Both the position numbers and the translations under genes were made by a program. From JAIRVZ01 sp031553755 (GTDB taxonomy: Bacteria > Bacteroidota > Bacteroidia > Bacteroidales > Azobacteroidaceae): 64,000 nucleotides of DNA. Shown in pieces: positions 27,806 through 38,882 of the stretch. Below the pieces are notes generated by a model that was given only the letters and a program-made list of their open reading frames with translations, ran no database searches and was not told the DNA's origin. Every line of letters begins with the position of its first letter. Positions within the stretch are counted from its first letter, which is position 1. The stretch spans positions 31,037 through 95,036 of the forward strand of contig JAVBKZ010000012.1 in NCBI GenBank assembly GCA_031553755.1, read 5' to 3'.

Positions 27806-30088
27806 ATGGCAAAAATAACAAAAGAAGACGCTCTCTTGTATCACTCACAAGGGAAACCCGGTAAGATTGAAGTAGTTCCAACCAAACCTTATAGTACTCA
27901 AAGAGATTTATCATTGGCATATTCTCCTGGAGTTGCGGAGCCTTGTTTGGAAATAGAAAAAAATCCCGAAACAGCTTATGATTATACTTCGAAAGGAAAC
28001 TTGGTAGCCGTTATTTCAAATGGTACAGCCGTTTTAGGGCTTGGAGACATCGGCGCATTATCCGGGAAACCGGTAATGGAAGGAAAAGGATTACTTTTCA
28101 AAATATTCGCAGGAATAGATGTATTTGATATCGAAATCGATGAAAAAGATCCGGAAAAATTCATACAAGCGGTAAAAGCAATCGCTCCTACTTTCGGAGG
28201 AATCAATTTGGAAGATATCAAAGCTCCCGAATGTTTCGAAATAGAAAACCGATTGAAAGAAGAGTTGAATATTCCGGTTATGCATGACGACCAACACGGA
28301 ACCGCGATTATTTCTTCTGCCGGAATTATCAACGCATTGGAATTAGCAGATAAAAAAATCGAAGATGTTCGTATCGTTGTAAATGGAGCCGGAGCATCGG
28401 CAAATTCTTGCACTAAATTATATATCGCGCTTGGAGCAAGAAAAGAAAACATCGTGATGTGCGACAGTAAAGGAGTTATTTCTGTCCGTCGTACAGATTT
28501 GAACGAATCTAAAAAATACTTCGCGACAGAAAGAAATGTCAATACATTGGCTGAAGCCGTTGCTGGAGCTGATGTATTTCTTGGCCTTTCCGTAGCCGAT
28601 GTTTTGACTGTTGAAATGGTTCAGTCAATGAATACAAATCCTATTGTTTTCGCATTGGCTAATCCTAATCCGGAAATTTCTTATGAAAAAGCAAAATCTT
28701 CGCGCGAAGATTTGATTTTCGCGACCGGACGTTCTGACTACGCTAATCAAATCAACAACGTTCTCGGATTTCCCTATATCTTCAGAGGTGCATTGGATGT
28801 AAGAGCTACATGTATTAACGAAGAAATGAAATTAGCAGCCGTAAGAGCCATTGCTGCTTTAGCCAAGGAAGCTGTTCCGGATGTTGTGAATGCGGCTTAC
28901 GGATTAACAAGACTTTCATTCGGAAGAGATTATATTATTCCAAAACCTCTCGATCCTCGTTTGCTTACATGGGTTTCAGTAGCTGTAGCAAAAGCTGCAA
29001 TCGAATCGGGAGTGGCTAGAAGAACAATAACGGATTGGGACGAATACGCGATTAAGCTAAGAGACCTGATGGGTTATGATAATAAAATGCTTCGCCAATT
29101 CACAGATATGGCAAAACAAAATCCCAAACGCGTTGTATTCGCGGAAGGTAGTCATGAAAATATGCTGAAAGCTGCTGTAACAGCCAAAGCAGAAGGAATT
29201 TGCCAACCTATATTATTAGGAAATGATGAAAGAATTGAAAAATTAGCCGCGGAATTGCATTTGGATTTAGACGGTATTGAAATCGTTAATCTCCGTCATG
29301 ATCGTGAAGAAGAACGCAGAAATCGTTATGCCAAAATATTGGCAGAAAAACGTTCCAGAGAAGGTGCCACTTACGATGAAGCCAAAGATAAAATGTATGA
29401 ACGCAATTATTTTGGAATGATGATGGTAGAAACCGGAGATGCTGATGCTTTCATCACTGGTGTTTATACCAAATATTCCAATACAATCAAAGTTGCCAAA
29501 GAAGTAATAGGCATCAGAGAGGGTTATTCACACTTCGGTGCGATGCACATTCTAACCGGTAAAAAAGGAACATTCTTTTTGGCGGATACACTAATCAATC
29601 GTCACCCATCAACGGAAGTTTTGACAGATATCGCGCGTTTGGCAAATCACGCTGTTCAATTTTTTGCAAACAAACCGGTAATGGCAATGTTGTCTTATTC
29701 AAACTTTGGCGCCGATCAGGAAGGAAGTCCGGCAAGTGTACATGAAGTGGTTCGCTATATGCAAGAAAAATATCCCGATTTATTGATTGACGGAGAAATG
29801 CAAGTAAACTTCGCTTTAGACAAGAAATTAAGAGACACAAAATATCCCTTCAATAAATTGAAAGGACAAGATGTCAATACCTTGATTTTTCCGAATCTGA
29901 GTTCTGCCAATACAGCACAAAAACTTCTACAAGAAATGGGAGTTGGAGAAATGATTGGTCCTATTCAAATGGGATTAAATAAACCTATTCACTTCACTGA
30001 TATAGAAAGTTCCGTTCGTGACATTGTCAACATCACAACTGTTGCGGTTATTGACGCTATTGTTCAGGATGCTCGAAAAAAGAAATAA
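27806..30088 (+). CDS. maeB: NADP-type malic enzyme fused to a phosphotransacetylase-like domain
   Basis: Decarboxylates malate to pyruvate. Residues 1-425 are the malic enzyme domain ([50 protein letters not shown] dinucleotide motif). Residues about 430-760 are a phosphotransacetylase-like domain ([30 protein letters not shown]), which is usually regulatory, binding acetyl-CoA, and not catalytic in such fusions. The length of 760 matches the MaeB type. Monocistronic, ending with the terminator at 30127. Confidence 0.96.
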   Translation: MAKITKEDALLYHSQGKPGKIEVVPTKPYSTQRDLSLAYSPGVAEPCLEIEKNPETAYDYTSKGNLVAVISNGTAVLGLGDIGALSGKPVMEGKGLLFKIFAGIDVFDIEIDEKDPEKFIQAVKAIAPTFGGINLEDIKAPECFEIENRLKEELNIPVMHDDQHGTAIISSAGIINALELADKKIEDVRIVVNGAGASANSCTKLYIALGARKENIVMCDSKGVISVRRTDLNESKKYFATERNVNTLAEAVAGADVFLGLSVADVLTVEMVQSMNTNPIVFALANPNPEISYEKAKSSREDLIFATGRSDYANQINNVLGFPYIFRGALDVRATCINEEMKLAAVRAIAALAKEAVPDVVNAAYGLTRLSFGRDYIIPKPLDPRLLTWVSVAVAKAAIESGVARRTITDWDEYAIKLRDLMGYDNKMLRQFTDMAKQNPKRVVFAEGSHENMLKAAVTAKAEGICQPILLGNDERIEKLAAELHLDLDGIEIVNLRHDREEERRNRYAKILAEKRSREGATYDEAKDKMYERNYFGMMMVETGDADAFITGVYTKYSNTIKVAKEVIGIREGYSHFGAMHILTGKKGTFFLADTLINRHPSTEVLTDIARLANHAVQFFANKPVMAMLSYSNFGADQEGSPASVHEVVRYMQEKYPDLLIDGEMQVNFALDKKLRDTKYPFNKLKGQDVNTLIFPNLSSANTAQKLLQEMGVGEMIGPIQMGLNKPIHFTDIESSVRDIVNITTVAVIDAIVQDARKKK

Positions 30089-30126
30089 CTACACTTCACA
30101 TCTCGGAAATGTGAAATAAAAACGAC

Positions 30127-30163
30127 AAAGGCGCATGGATTTACACTATGTGCCTTTATTTTT
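30127..30163 (+). terminator. Rho-independent terminator of maeB
   Basis: AAAGGCGCAT (30127-30136) pairs with ATGTGCCTTT (30148-30157) with one G-T pair, followed by ATTTTT. Confidence 0.85.
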
Positions 30164-30488
30164 AACCTAAATCCCTACCTAATTTTATTTATCCACAAAT
30201 TATTTCGAACTTACATTATTTTAGTTAATAAAATTTTTAAAAATAAGAAATATTTTCTACTGGCATTTTTTTTGCTAAGTCTTTAATGTGTCATTTATAC
30301 TCATTAACTAAGTTAGCAATTATGATTTATTACGCTTTATTAAAAAAAAGGAACGAAATTCTGAAAAAAATGGAAATTTGTCGTAATATCCGGACAATTA
30401 ATTATTACCAACTTTGCACCGTTGTATACTCATAACCTCGATTAAAAATCATTCTTGGAAATAAATTAACCTAAAACTATTAAAGTAG
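30164..30488. other. AT-rich leader region before the AraC-type gene
   Basis: 325 bp without a convincing gene. CAACTTTGC at 30410-30418 resembles a -7 element, but its first two bases are CA and not TA. A 37-codon ORF at 30322-30435 is noted under rejected items. This is where control sites for the AraC regulator and the T9SS module would be expected. Confidence 0.4.
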
Positions 30489-31355
30489 ATGGGATTATTA
30501 TATACAACAGAGCATTTATCATGCTATCAATATTCAGAAAATAAAATTTCTATTATAGATAGAACAGAACAGTTAAAAGGCAAAGAGAACAGTTTTACTA
30601 ACGACACGAACAGGTTATTTTTTGTTTTGAAAGGAAAAATTTTAATTTCTTTTGATAATTATATCAACGAAATAATCAGTGAAAATAATTTTTTCTTCAT
30701 TCCTACCCAATGTCGATATAACATAAGGACAATAGAAAATTCTGTTTTTCTTGTCTTTTCGATGAACATGAATCTCAATTTTTGTGATCATTTCTCTTTC
30801 GAAATGCTTATTGATATAAATAAGAAAAAGAAAAATATTGAGGATAAATTCGTCAGTTTGTTGTCGAATGAAACATTAATAAATTATACACAAGCTTTAG
30901 AAAAAGCAATTAGCGATGGACTTAAATGTTCTTATTTTTTAGAATTAAAGCAAAAAGAATTATTGTTTTTATTAAGAGCATATTATTCTAAAGAATCATT
31001 ACGTGCATTGTTTTCTCCATCTTTGAGTATAGACATGACGTTTTCGAACAAAATATATGAAGTTTCTGAAAAAGTGAAGTCAGTACAAGAATTAGCTGAA
31101 TTAATGAATTATAGTCTTTCCGGATTTGAAAAACGGTTTAAACGCGTATTTGGGGTTCCGGCCTATCAATGGATGAAAAAGAGAAAAGCCCGGAACATTT
31201 ATCACGAGATAAATTTCAGTAAAAAAACATTTTCAGAGATTGGATATGAATATGGATTCTCTTCTTCCGCTTATTTCAATGATTTCTGCAAAGCGAATTT
31301 TGGAAAAACTCCCGGAGAAATTAGGAGGTCAAAAAAGAAAATGCAAGAATTTTAA
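30489..31355 (+). CDS. AraC-family transcriptional regulator
   Basis: A 288-residue regulator with a cupin-like N-terminal half (about 1-130) and two HTH motifs at about 195-285. The first HTH is VQELAELMNYSLSGFEKRFK. The second runs TFSEIGYEYGFSSSAYFNDF and is followed by KANFGKTPGEIRRSK, the standard AraC C-terminal signature. The ligand is unknown; the sensor half has no recognisable binding motif. It ends 54 bp upstream of the giant T9SS protein in the same direction, so local control of that gene is likely by position. Confidence 0.88.
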   Translation: MGLLYTTEHLSCYQYSENKISIIDRTEQLKGKENSFTNDTNRLFFVLKGKILISFDNYINEIISENNFFFIPTQCRYNIRTIENSVFLVFSMNMNLNFCDHFSFEMLIDINKKKKNIEDKFVSLLSNETLINYTQALEKAISDGLKCSYFLELKQKELLFLLRAYYSKESLRALFSPSLSIDMTFSNKIYEVSEKVKSVQELAELMNYSLSGFEKRFKRVFGVPAYQWMKKRKARNIYHEINFSKKTFSEIGYEYGFSSSAYFNDFCKANFGKTPGEIRRSKKKMQEF

Positions 31356-31409
31356 ATGTTGAACGATTAAACATCAAGATATACACCACTAATAACTTAA
31401 TTAAATTGT

Positions 31410-34400
31410 ATGAAGATAAAACGGACTCTACTCATTAGAAGTATCATTTTTTATGTCCTCTTTGATTTATTTCTTATCAAATGTTCATCCGCTTACGCTC
31501 AATTTGCGGGAGGAAGCGGTTCTTCCGGAGATCCATATCGAATAACCAATACAACCCAATTGACCTATTTACAGACAACTCTAAATGGAGGTACAAACTA
31601 TAATGGAATGTATTTTAAGCTTACGGATAATTTAAGCTTGTCAGGAGCATGGACTCCTATCGGAACATCTTCTAAACCATTCAAAGGAAATTTTGATGGT
31701 AACGGAATGAAAATCACAGGACTTTATATTAATTCTCCATCAACTGATTGTGTTGGTTTATTTGGATACATGAGTGGCGGGGGAACAATTAAAAATTTGA
31801 GAGTAGAAACCTCGTCTTTAGGAGTTACTGCTGGATCAAGTGTTGGAGTGTTGCTTGGTTACCAAGACGGAGGAACTGTTTCTAATTGTTATGTTTCAGG
31901 ATTTCTCTCTGCTAAGGATTATGCCGGTGGAATGATCGGACAACAAAAAGCTTCATCCAATAGCATCGTTGACCAATGTTATGCATTTGTAGATGTTACG
32001 AGTCTCTTAAATCTAAATGGCGTTGGTGGATTAATTGGTTGCTCGAGAGGAAAAGTAACAAATTCTTATGCAACAGGAAATATTTTAGGTGTTTCTTCTG
32101 TAGGTGGATTGGTTGGTTTAGCCAGCAACGATGCTGTTATGGCAACAAGCTATGCTGCGGGAAAAATTAGAACGACTAATTCTGACACTCCAATAGGAGG
32201 TATTTGTGGGAAACAAACTCAATCGACATCTTCTGTTGAAAATAATTTTGTAATTAACAGATTTATTATTAATGATTTAGGTGGAAGTTATACAAGGCGT
32301 TTGGTCGGAATGCCTCATTCAAATGGAAAAATATCCAATAATTACGCATCGGAAGAAGTTAAAGTTCAGAAGAATGGACAACTTTTTACTGACTTTAAGA
32401 ATGATCAAAATGGCTATGATGGCTATACTCAGGATGCTGGTTCTTTGAAGAATATGTCATTCTATTCCAACACAATTAAATGGACAAGTATTGCAAATAA
32501 TGACAGTCCTGTATCTGCTTGGAATATTTGGGAAGGAAATAGCTATCCTTATCTCCAGACACAATCTTGTCCGGTTACGATTACCAATGTTTCAGATGAA
32601 ACATATTCCGGTCCTTTTCGATCTGATGTAACAATGGATAGTATTGTATTGTACAAAAGGGTCGGATCATCCATCTTGCCTATCGGAAAAGTTACTGTTA
32701 ATAATACTACTCATACGTGGTCTTATAATGTAAACAAAATTATTCCTTTGTCAAATGAGCCTTTTATCATTTCATATCAAAATGGTAAATCCTGGCCTTC
32801 TTATCCTGTCTATATTAGTCTTCCATGTCATCCACTGAATGGTACTTATACCGTTAAATCTGACGGAAGTGGTGACTTTACAACATTAAGCGAACTTGCT
32901 GACCAATATAATACTTGTGGTTTGTCAGGGAATACAATCATTAAAATTGCAAGCGATATCACAGAAACAGATGTTGTCAAGTTTCTTGGTAGTGCACCCA
33001 ATGCAGACAAATATACTTTAACGATTACTTCAGACGGACAGCAACGTACTGTTTCAGGAGCTGTTTCGGGAAATTTGATTCTCTTTTCTGATGTACAAAA
33101 TATAACTGTAGATGGAGGCGTACCTGCCGATTCTGTCCAAATCAAAGGTGGTATCAATAATACTAAATTGATATTTCAAAATACATACACAAGTGGGACA
33201 AATAACACGTTACATGTTATAGAAGCGAAAAATTTGAAAATTAAAAATACAACGTTCAAAGCAACCTCAGGAAGAGGAATATATGTTGAATCAATAACAG
33301 ATATAAATCCAACTGAAATTTCAGGATGTTATGTAACACTTTGTGACGCTGGAATTTATGCGTGGAACTGTAAGAATCTTAAAATTGCCGACAATGTGTT
33401 GTTGGGAATAACAAGAATTCCCATTTATTTTTTGGTTGACAATGGTAGTCAGGTAAACTGCGAAATTATTAACAACACGGCAAAAGTACAGGGGACAGGT
33501 ATACAAACAACTATGTACGGAATTTATTGCAATACAGCTACATCAACCGGAAATATTTTGATTGACGGAAACGTGATAAATGGCCTTTCAAATGCAGGAA
33601 CAACGACTTCATCTCCGTTGTATGGCTGTATTATTAAATTTTCAGGAAACGCAACTATTATCAACAACAAGATATTAAATTTGATTGACAACAATCTTAA
33701 TTATTCCGGTGGTGCACTGTACGGTATTTATGCCGAATTATACAATTCAGCTAAACTTAACGTAAATAATTGCCAGGTACAGAACTTGAAAGGATCTTTT
33801 GAAGTAGCAGGTATCTATGTTCAAAAAAGAAATCCGAATGCTTCTTATGCTATCAATAACTGCCGGATTGACAATATACATACAGATTCACAAAATGAAT
33901 TGGTTTCTGTTTCTACATCTACGATAGGGATAAGAGTTGACGGTAGTGGCAGTATAAACGCGAACAGCATCAGTAATGTCGATAATAACAATGGTCTTAC
34001 CACTTCTTTCTCAGCAGGTATTTTTACTCAAATAAAAAATGCCGGACAAGATTTGGGAGTTGCTTATGTTACCAACAATATGGTCGGCTTTACAACTCCT
34101 TCCAACAATAGCATGTATGGAATTTATGCGGATGTTTCTTTGAATAATCAAAATATATTCCATAATACCATATCTCTATCTAATGGTGTATCGGGAAATA
34201 ATCTAATTGCCAATATTTACTTTACGAGTAATTCTTCCGGCAATCTACAGATCAAAAATAATCTTTTGGTAAATCAGACAAATAATTCTCCGGCATCTTA
34301 TTTATATTCTACTCCATCTGCGTTAAACGGAGGTATTGCATTTTCAGACAATCGATATTTAAATACGACTTCAAAATTTGCAAAAGTTTCAGGAAGTTCT

Positions 34401-37400
34401 TATACACAATTGTCAGATTGGAATTTATTACTGAATAGCTATGGCGGAGATAATTCTACGATCATAAACTCTATAAATTTCGTTTCCGACGTTGATTTGC
34501 ATTTATCGGGAGTTTCTGCTACTGATAATAAATTGTATGTTCCTCTCTTGAAAAATGTATATCAGGATTATGACAATGAATATAGGCTTAGTTGTTCTAA
34601 CTCGGCGGGTGCAGATACTTATGCTTCAACGAGTGTGGTTAAAGTGGATATTCCTCTCGACTGCGAGCTTTCAGAAAGGGCTATTTTTGTTACTTTAGAT
34701 TCTTTCAGTGCATCTTATACATATAGCATTGACGATTCCGATACTTTTAATGCTGTAAATTCAATAGAGAAGAAATCAACCGGAGATTCGATTCTTATAA
34801 TAACTAAAATATCGAATGGAAATCATGTTTTGGCCTTAAAAAATAATGATAATTGCGAGATTCGGATTCCTATTATTTTGAATAGTTATCCATATCCTAC
34901 GATTGAAGTTTCTGATTTGCCAATTTGCTTAGAGGTTGAGAACGTGGATTTAACTAAGGCTATTGTTAAACGGCCCGGATATAAGGAAGAGGTTGTTGAA
35001 TTTAGTCTTAGCTCTGATTTTACTTCTGTAATTGAGAATCCTGAAAATTATGTTGTTTCTGGTGGGCAAACGATTTATGCTCGTGCAATGGGATATGAAG
35101 AAGGTGGATGTCCTTCGGCTATTAAAGCATTCTCTATCAAGATGGGAATTGTATCAAGGGATGATTATGCATTCGTTCCTTCCAATTCGAAAAATAATCT
35201 GATTGATGTGGTTGCCAATGATTTGCTTAGCTGCTGTTCTATCCTGGATATTGACATTTCCTTATCTGACGGTTTGACTGCCAGTCATGGAACTGTTTCC
35301 GTGAATGGAAATAAAATCAGCTATACTCCCGACATTAATTGGGCAGGAGTTGACAGTTTGAGTTATATCGCAAAATGTGGTTTCTTACAAGATACGGCTA
35401 TTGTGTATATATTGACCGCAGGTCCCGCGGCAGGCAAACATTATGCATGTCCAAATGTAGTGGATATGTTGAAATTGATAGATAGTCCTAATATTAGCTA
35501 CAATTGGTATGATACTAAAGATGGCAATAGTCCTGTATCAAAAGGAGTTAATACCAATTATCTCGAAGTTGTTAAAAACAATGATTTTTTGCAAACATGG
35601 TGGGTGGAAGCTAAATCCGGAAATATAGTTTTTCCTCGCTTTGCCGTAGAATTTTATCTGAGTGAAAGTTGTGGAAATACGGAATCCGTGGATTGCGTGG
35701 CTAACGGAACATTATTATTCAGAGAAGACTTTGGTGGAAATAAAATAGAAGATCCAAAAATTTCGCCAGTGGGCATTCCAAATGGAAGAACCAATTATAC
35801 TTTTGTTGATGATCCAAAATTTTACGAAGATCCCAATAGAGGAATGTATACCGAAAAATATTGTCTTGTAAAATATGGACCGGGGTCGCACAAAGAATGG
35901 TATAATTATGAAGACCATACTTATCCGAACGATACTACAAGAGGTTATTTTATGGCGGTGGACGCATCTACAAGAGATGGGAAATTTTATACCCATACGA
36001 TTTCAGATTTGTGTCCGGGTACTAGTCTATATTTTTCCGTATGGATTGGAAACTTGATGAAAAAAATAAATTCATGGGAATACAATCCTTCATTGCGTTT
36101 TGTTTTGACTGATACAGTAACAAATGTTGTTTTGGCTGAGTATTCTACCGGTGAAATATTAAATACAAGTACTCCGCTTTGGAAACAATATGGTTTTGCA
36201 TTTACCAGTTACTCACAATCTGTTCGTTTAGAAATTTTCAATAATTGCTTAGAATTAAGCGGTAACGACTTGGTACTTGATGATATCGAAATTCATGCTT
36301 GTATTCCTCCTGTAATTGTTACAGGTCCATTGACCTATTGCCCAAACGATCTTTTGGATTTGACCGTAAAAAATAATGACGATACAAATTTGGGAGGAAA
36401 TCAATTTGTCAGTTGGTTATTTAGCGAAGATGGAGATATGGGACCGGACGCTGTTTGGGATGTAATACCGAATTTTACTTCCAAATACATGAATTTGCCA
36501 ATTACAAAATCAGGATATTTACGTGCAGTTGTAGGTTCACAAGGTGCAATTGACAACAATCTATTCAACTGTTGTAGCATCTCAGATCCGACACATGTCA
36601 CACTCACTCCTGAGTTGATGTATTGGAGAAGAAATGCGCTTGATAACGACTGGAACAATCCGTTGAACTGGGTAGATAAAAATGATGTGGCTTTGAATGC
36701 AGTTCCTAACAAATGTACGGATGTACATATTCCGGGAAATGCAAGATATTATCCCAGTTTGGATGATTCATATACAAAAAGGACAGAAAACTACGGAGAA
36801 CCCAGATGTCGGGATATAACTTACCACTTTGGTTCGGAAGTCGCAAAACCTAATTATCTGGATTATCGTAAAGCTTATGTTCAATATAATTTCGGATTCT
36901 ACGATGATGCCAATAAATATATTTCAAATTGGGAAACTCATTCTGCAAAACCAATGACGAGAGGACGTTGGTATGCTTTGGCCGCTCCATTGAAAAAAAT
37001 AGTTTCAGGCGACTTTTCCGTAGGAGGATTCCCGAATTTATGGCAACAAGGTTTCAAAACCGCTATTGACCGTACAGGAACTATTAATGGGGATTGGTAC
37101 ACACCCGAAAATACGGGAACAATTGAAGTTGGAGCAAAAGAAAACTATGCTATCAGTGTTTGGGCCGGAGAATACTTACCCGGAGTGTTGGGAGAAAAAG
37201 ATCATAAAAACCTGAACGCGCTCAATGGTATATTGGAAATGCCTTATTTTGAAAACCAAAGTGTTAGTGATTTACATCGGGTTCATTCATATAGCAAAGC
37301 TGATTCTACCAGTAAATTTTATTATTACTACTACGACAGGGAAAATTTGCCTGTAAGTACAAAATTCGTGACCTTCCAACGAGGACAAGAATCTTACCGG

Positions 37401-38423
37401 TTCATTTTTGAAGATAGTAACAATAAACCTATTGAAGATTTTACGATGAGTGTTCCCGGAGGAAAAGACATCATGATTGGAAATCCATTTATATCAACTT
37501 TCAATTTCAGAGATTTTTATAACAAGAATAAAGATGTTATTGAAGATTATTACAGATTGTTCGATAATAATAATTTCGTCACATACAGTCTTTCTTCAGG
37601 GGAAGTAGCTCCCGGATTGACCGATTCTATCGCTTCTTTCCAAGGATTTTTCATCAAAACGAAAGGAACAGGAAATGTGGTTTTGCATTTTCCGACCTCA
37701 TCATCGGTTACAAGAATACATCGTGCGCATCAATTCAGGTCGGCTGTACAAAGTGCGGAGAAATTACAGATTAATCTTTCAAATGAAAACGGAGATAGTT
37801 GGAATACTTTATTGTTGAACGAAGACGGCAACAATGTTAAATCCGGTAATGATGTTTCTCAATTGTTTATCAACAATGCGGATTCGAAAAATGTACCTCA
37901 ACTCTATCTGCTTAACGCAAATAAGGAAAAGAATGTAATTCAATTTGAGAACAGGCAAGATATTCCTTTGGGAATTATTTGTGAAAGCAAAGACTCTATG
38001 AAAATTTCGGTAAAAATTCCGGAAGATATTAATTGTGAATCATTGAAATTAATTGATACCCGTCTGAACAAAGAAATCAATCTGTTTGAACAAAATACTT
38101 ATTCTTTCAAGAACGAACCGGTTTCAGGTGAACGTTTTATCTTGCGAGTAGGAAATATTTCTGAAGAAACATCCGGAATCAATGATGTAGAAAATAATCG
38201 ATGGTTATTTATAACTTCAAAAGAGCATAATCTCGAAGTCAGGTCTTCTGACGAGATTTCTGAAATAGAAATTATAAATATACAGGGAATCAGAAATCAA
38301 TTGTGGAAAAATATTAATACTAATTATTTCACGAATCCGATACAATACTCTTCCGGTGTATATATCGTGAGAGTAAAATTGAGAAATAATGAAATCAGAA
38401 CTCAAAAAATAGTTATTGAATAA
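31410..38423 (+). CDS. Giant T9SS-exported surface protein with GLUG and beta-helix regions
   Basis: 2337 residues. Order: signal sequence (1-30); GLUG-type repeats (about 100-300, such as VGGLIGCSRGKVTNSYATG and VGGLVGLAS); an Ig-like stretch (390-475); a right-handed beta-helix (about 480-1045, many NN turns and INNN/IxNC coils); an Ig/cadherin-like domain near 1250-1340; a jelly-roll-like domain from LLFREDFGGN (about 1432-1640); a WRRNALDNDWNNPLNW segment near 1740; and a C-terminal T9SS type A sorting domain (about 2260-2337, SSGVYIVRVKLRNNEIRTQK). It should be secreted by type IX and anchored or released at the surface. Adhesin or glycan-binding roles are typical of this build; no enzyme site is seen. 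Confidence 0.85.
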   Translation: MKIKRTLLIRSIIFYVLFDLFLIKCSSAYAQFAGGSGSSGDPYRITNTTQLTYLQTTLNGGTNYNGMYFKLTDNLSLSGAWTPIGTSSKPFKGNFDGNGMKITGLYINSPSTDCVGLFGYMSGGGTIKNLRVETSSLGVTAGSSVGVLLGYQDGGTVSNCYVSGFLSAKDYAGGMIGQQKASSNSIVDQCYAFVDVTSLLNLNGVGGLIGCSRGKVTNSYATGNILGVSSVGGLVGLASNDAVMATSYAAGKIRTTNSDTPIGGICGKQTQSTSSVENNFVINRFIINDLGGSYTRRLVGMPHSNGKISNNYASEEVKVQKNGQLFTDFKNDQNGYDGYTQDAGSLKNMSFYSNTIKWTSIANNDSPVSAWNIWEGNSYPYLQTQSCPVTITNVSDETYSGPFRSDVTMDSIVLYKRVGSSILPIGKVTVNNTTHTWSYNVNKIIPLSNEPFIISYQNGKSWPSYPVYISLPCHPLNGTYTVKSDGSGDFTTLSELADQYNTCGLSGNTIIKIASDITETDVVKFLGSAPNADKYTLTITSDGQQRTVSGAVSGNLILFSDVQNITVDGGVPADSVQIKGGINNTKLIFQNTYTSGTNNTLHVIEAKNLKIKNTTFKATSGRGIYVESITDINPTEISGCYVTLCDAGIYAWNCKNLKIADNVLLGITRIPIYFLVDNGSQVNCEIINNTAKVQGTGIQTTMYGIYCNTATSTGNILIDGNVINGLSNAGTTTSSPLYGCIIKFSGNATIINNKILNLIDNNLNYSGGALYGIYAELYNSAKLNVNNCQVQNLKGSFEVAGIYVQKRNPNASYAINNCRIDNIHTDSQNELVSVSTSTIGIRVDGSGSINANSISNVDNNNGLTTSFSAGIFTQIKNAGQDLGVAYVTNNMVGFTTPSNNSMYGIYADVSLNNQNIFHNTISLSNGVSGNNLIANIYFTSNSSGNLQIKNNLLVNQTNNSPASYLYSTPSALNGGIAFSDNRYLNTTSKFAKVSGSSYTQLSDWNLLLNSYGGDNSTIINSINFVSDVDLHLSGVSATDNKLYVPLLKNVYQDYDNEYRLSCSNSAGADTYASTSVVKVDIPLDCELSERAIFVTLDSFSASYTYSIDDSDTFNAVNSIEKKSTGDSILIITKISNGNHVLALKNNDNCEIRIPIILNSYPYPTIEVSDLPICLEVENVDLTKAIVKRPGYKEEVVEFSLSSDFTSVIENPENYVVSGGQTIYARAMGYEEGGCPSAIKAFSIKMGIVSRDDYAFVPSNSKNNLIDVVANDLLSCCSILDIDISLSDGLTASHGTVSVNGNKISYTPDINWAGVDSLSYIAKCGFLQDTAIVYILTAGPAAGKHYACPNVVDMLKLIDSPNISYNWYDTKDGNSPVSKGVNTNYLEVVKNNDFLQTWWVEAKSGNIVFPRFAVEFYLSESCGNTESVDCVANGTLLFREDFGGNKIEDPKISPVGIPNGRTNYTFVDDPKFYEDPNRGMYTEKYCLVKYGPGSHKEWYNYEDHTYPNDTTRGYFMAVDASTRDGKFYTHTISDLCPGTSLYFSVWIGNLMKKINSWEYNPSLRFVLTDTVTNVVLAEYSTGEILNTSTPLWKQYGFAFTSYSQSVRLEIFNNCLELSGNDLVLDDIEIHACIPPVIVTGPLTYCPNDLLDLTVKNNDDTNLGGNQFVSWLFSEDGDMGPDAVWDVIPNFTSKYMNLPITKSGYLRAVVGSQGAIDNNLFNCCSISDPTHVTLTPELMYWRRNALDNDWNNPLNWVDKNDVALNAVPNKCTDVHIPGNARYYPSLDDSYTKRTENYGEPRCRDITYHFGSEVAKPNYLDYRKAYVQYNFGFYDDANKYISNWETHSAKPMTRGRWYALAAPLKKIVSGDFSVGGFPNLWQQGFKTAIDRTGTINGDWYTPENTGTIEVGAKENYAISVWAGEYLPGVLGEKDHKNLNALNGILEMPYFENQSVSDLHRVHSYSKADSTSKFYYYYYDRENLPVSTKFVTFQRGQESYRFIFEDSNNKPIEDFTMSVPGGKDIMIGNPFISTFNFRDFYNKNKDVIEDYYRLFDNNNFVTYSLSSGEVAPGLTDSIASFQGFFIKTKGTGNVVLHFPTSSSVTRIHRAHQFRSAVQSAEKLQINLSNENGDSWNTLLLNEDGNNVKSGNDVSQLFINNADSKNVPQLYLLNANKEKNVIQFENRQDIPLGIICESKDSMKISVKIPEDINCESLKLIDTRLNKEINLFEQNTYSFKNEPVSGERFILRVGNISEETSGINDVENNRWLFITSKEHNLEVRSSDEISEIEIINIQGIRNQLWKNINTNYFTNPIQYSSGVYIVRVKLRNNEIRTQKIVIE

Positions 38424-38433
38424 TTTAGATATA

Positions 38434-38499
38434 CCATCCTAATCCTTCCTAAAGTCGGAGGACTTTATATAAAGCCCCCTTTAGGGGATTTGGGGATGG
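38434..38499. repeat. Palindromic intergenic repeat after the giant gene
   Basis: Starts CCATCCTAATCCTTCC and ends TTTGGGGATGG, with inner CCCCCTTTAGGGG at 38476-38488. It belongs to the same loose family as 21951-22035. The first ATG of the next ORF (38490) lies inside the repeat, which argues for the later start at 38535. Confidence 0.6.
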
Positions 38500-38534
38500 A
38501 AAATATTCACGACACATTTAATAAAAATTATTGT

Positions 38535-38876
38535 ATGAAATCAATTAAAATAATAACTGTTTTATTTTTACTTATATACAGCAGTTTGCCGATATTTCCA
38601 TTTTATGAGCATGAACCTTTTCAAGCAGAAGAAAACATGGAAGAAACTGACGCTTTCGAACAGTTATACAGTAATAATGGTCTATCTTACGCTCCATTCA
38701 ATTATGACAGAAAATTAAAAGCTCCGATTCTTTCGGACGGAGGTTCTGCTGTTCCCATTTTGGGGCTTCCGGTCTATGATGATTTTATCGCGATATTTTC
38801 TTTTATCGGCGTTTATTGCGTTTACATCGCGATAAGGGAACGAAGAAAAAGGAAAAATTATAAGGATATAATGTAA
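38535..38876 (+). CDS. Small envelope protein with C-terminal membrane helix and basic end
   Basis: A 113-residue protein of unknown function. Residues 1-22 are a signal peptide or membrane anchor (MKSIKIITVLFLLIYSSLPI). An acidic spacer (about 25-45) is followed by SDGGSAVPILGLPVYDDF, one hydrophobic segment (about 85-103) and the basic end RERRKRKNYKDIM. The layout (short Pro/Gly motif, helix, basic tail) recalls C-terminal sorting signals of the PEP-CTERM/PID-CTERM kind, but this is resemblance only. It follows the giant T9SS gene by 111 bp and ends with a strong terminator. Confidence 0.65.
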   Translation: MKSIKIITVLFLLIYSSLPIFPFYEHEPFQAEENMEETDAFEQLYSNNGLSYAPFNYDRKLKAPILSDGGSAVPILGLPVYDDFIAIFSFIGVYCVYIAIRERRKRKNYKDIM

Positions 38877-38882
38877 TTAATT

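Noticed and set aside
30322..30435. 37-codon plus-strand ORF (MIYYALLKKRNEILKKMEIC...) in the gap before the AraC gene
   Set aside because: Low-complexity AT-rich composition, no ribosome site or coupling, and the -7-like CAACTTTGC lies inside its 3' part; could equally be leader sequence.
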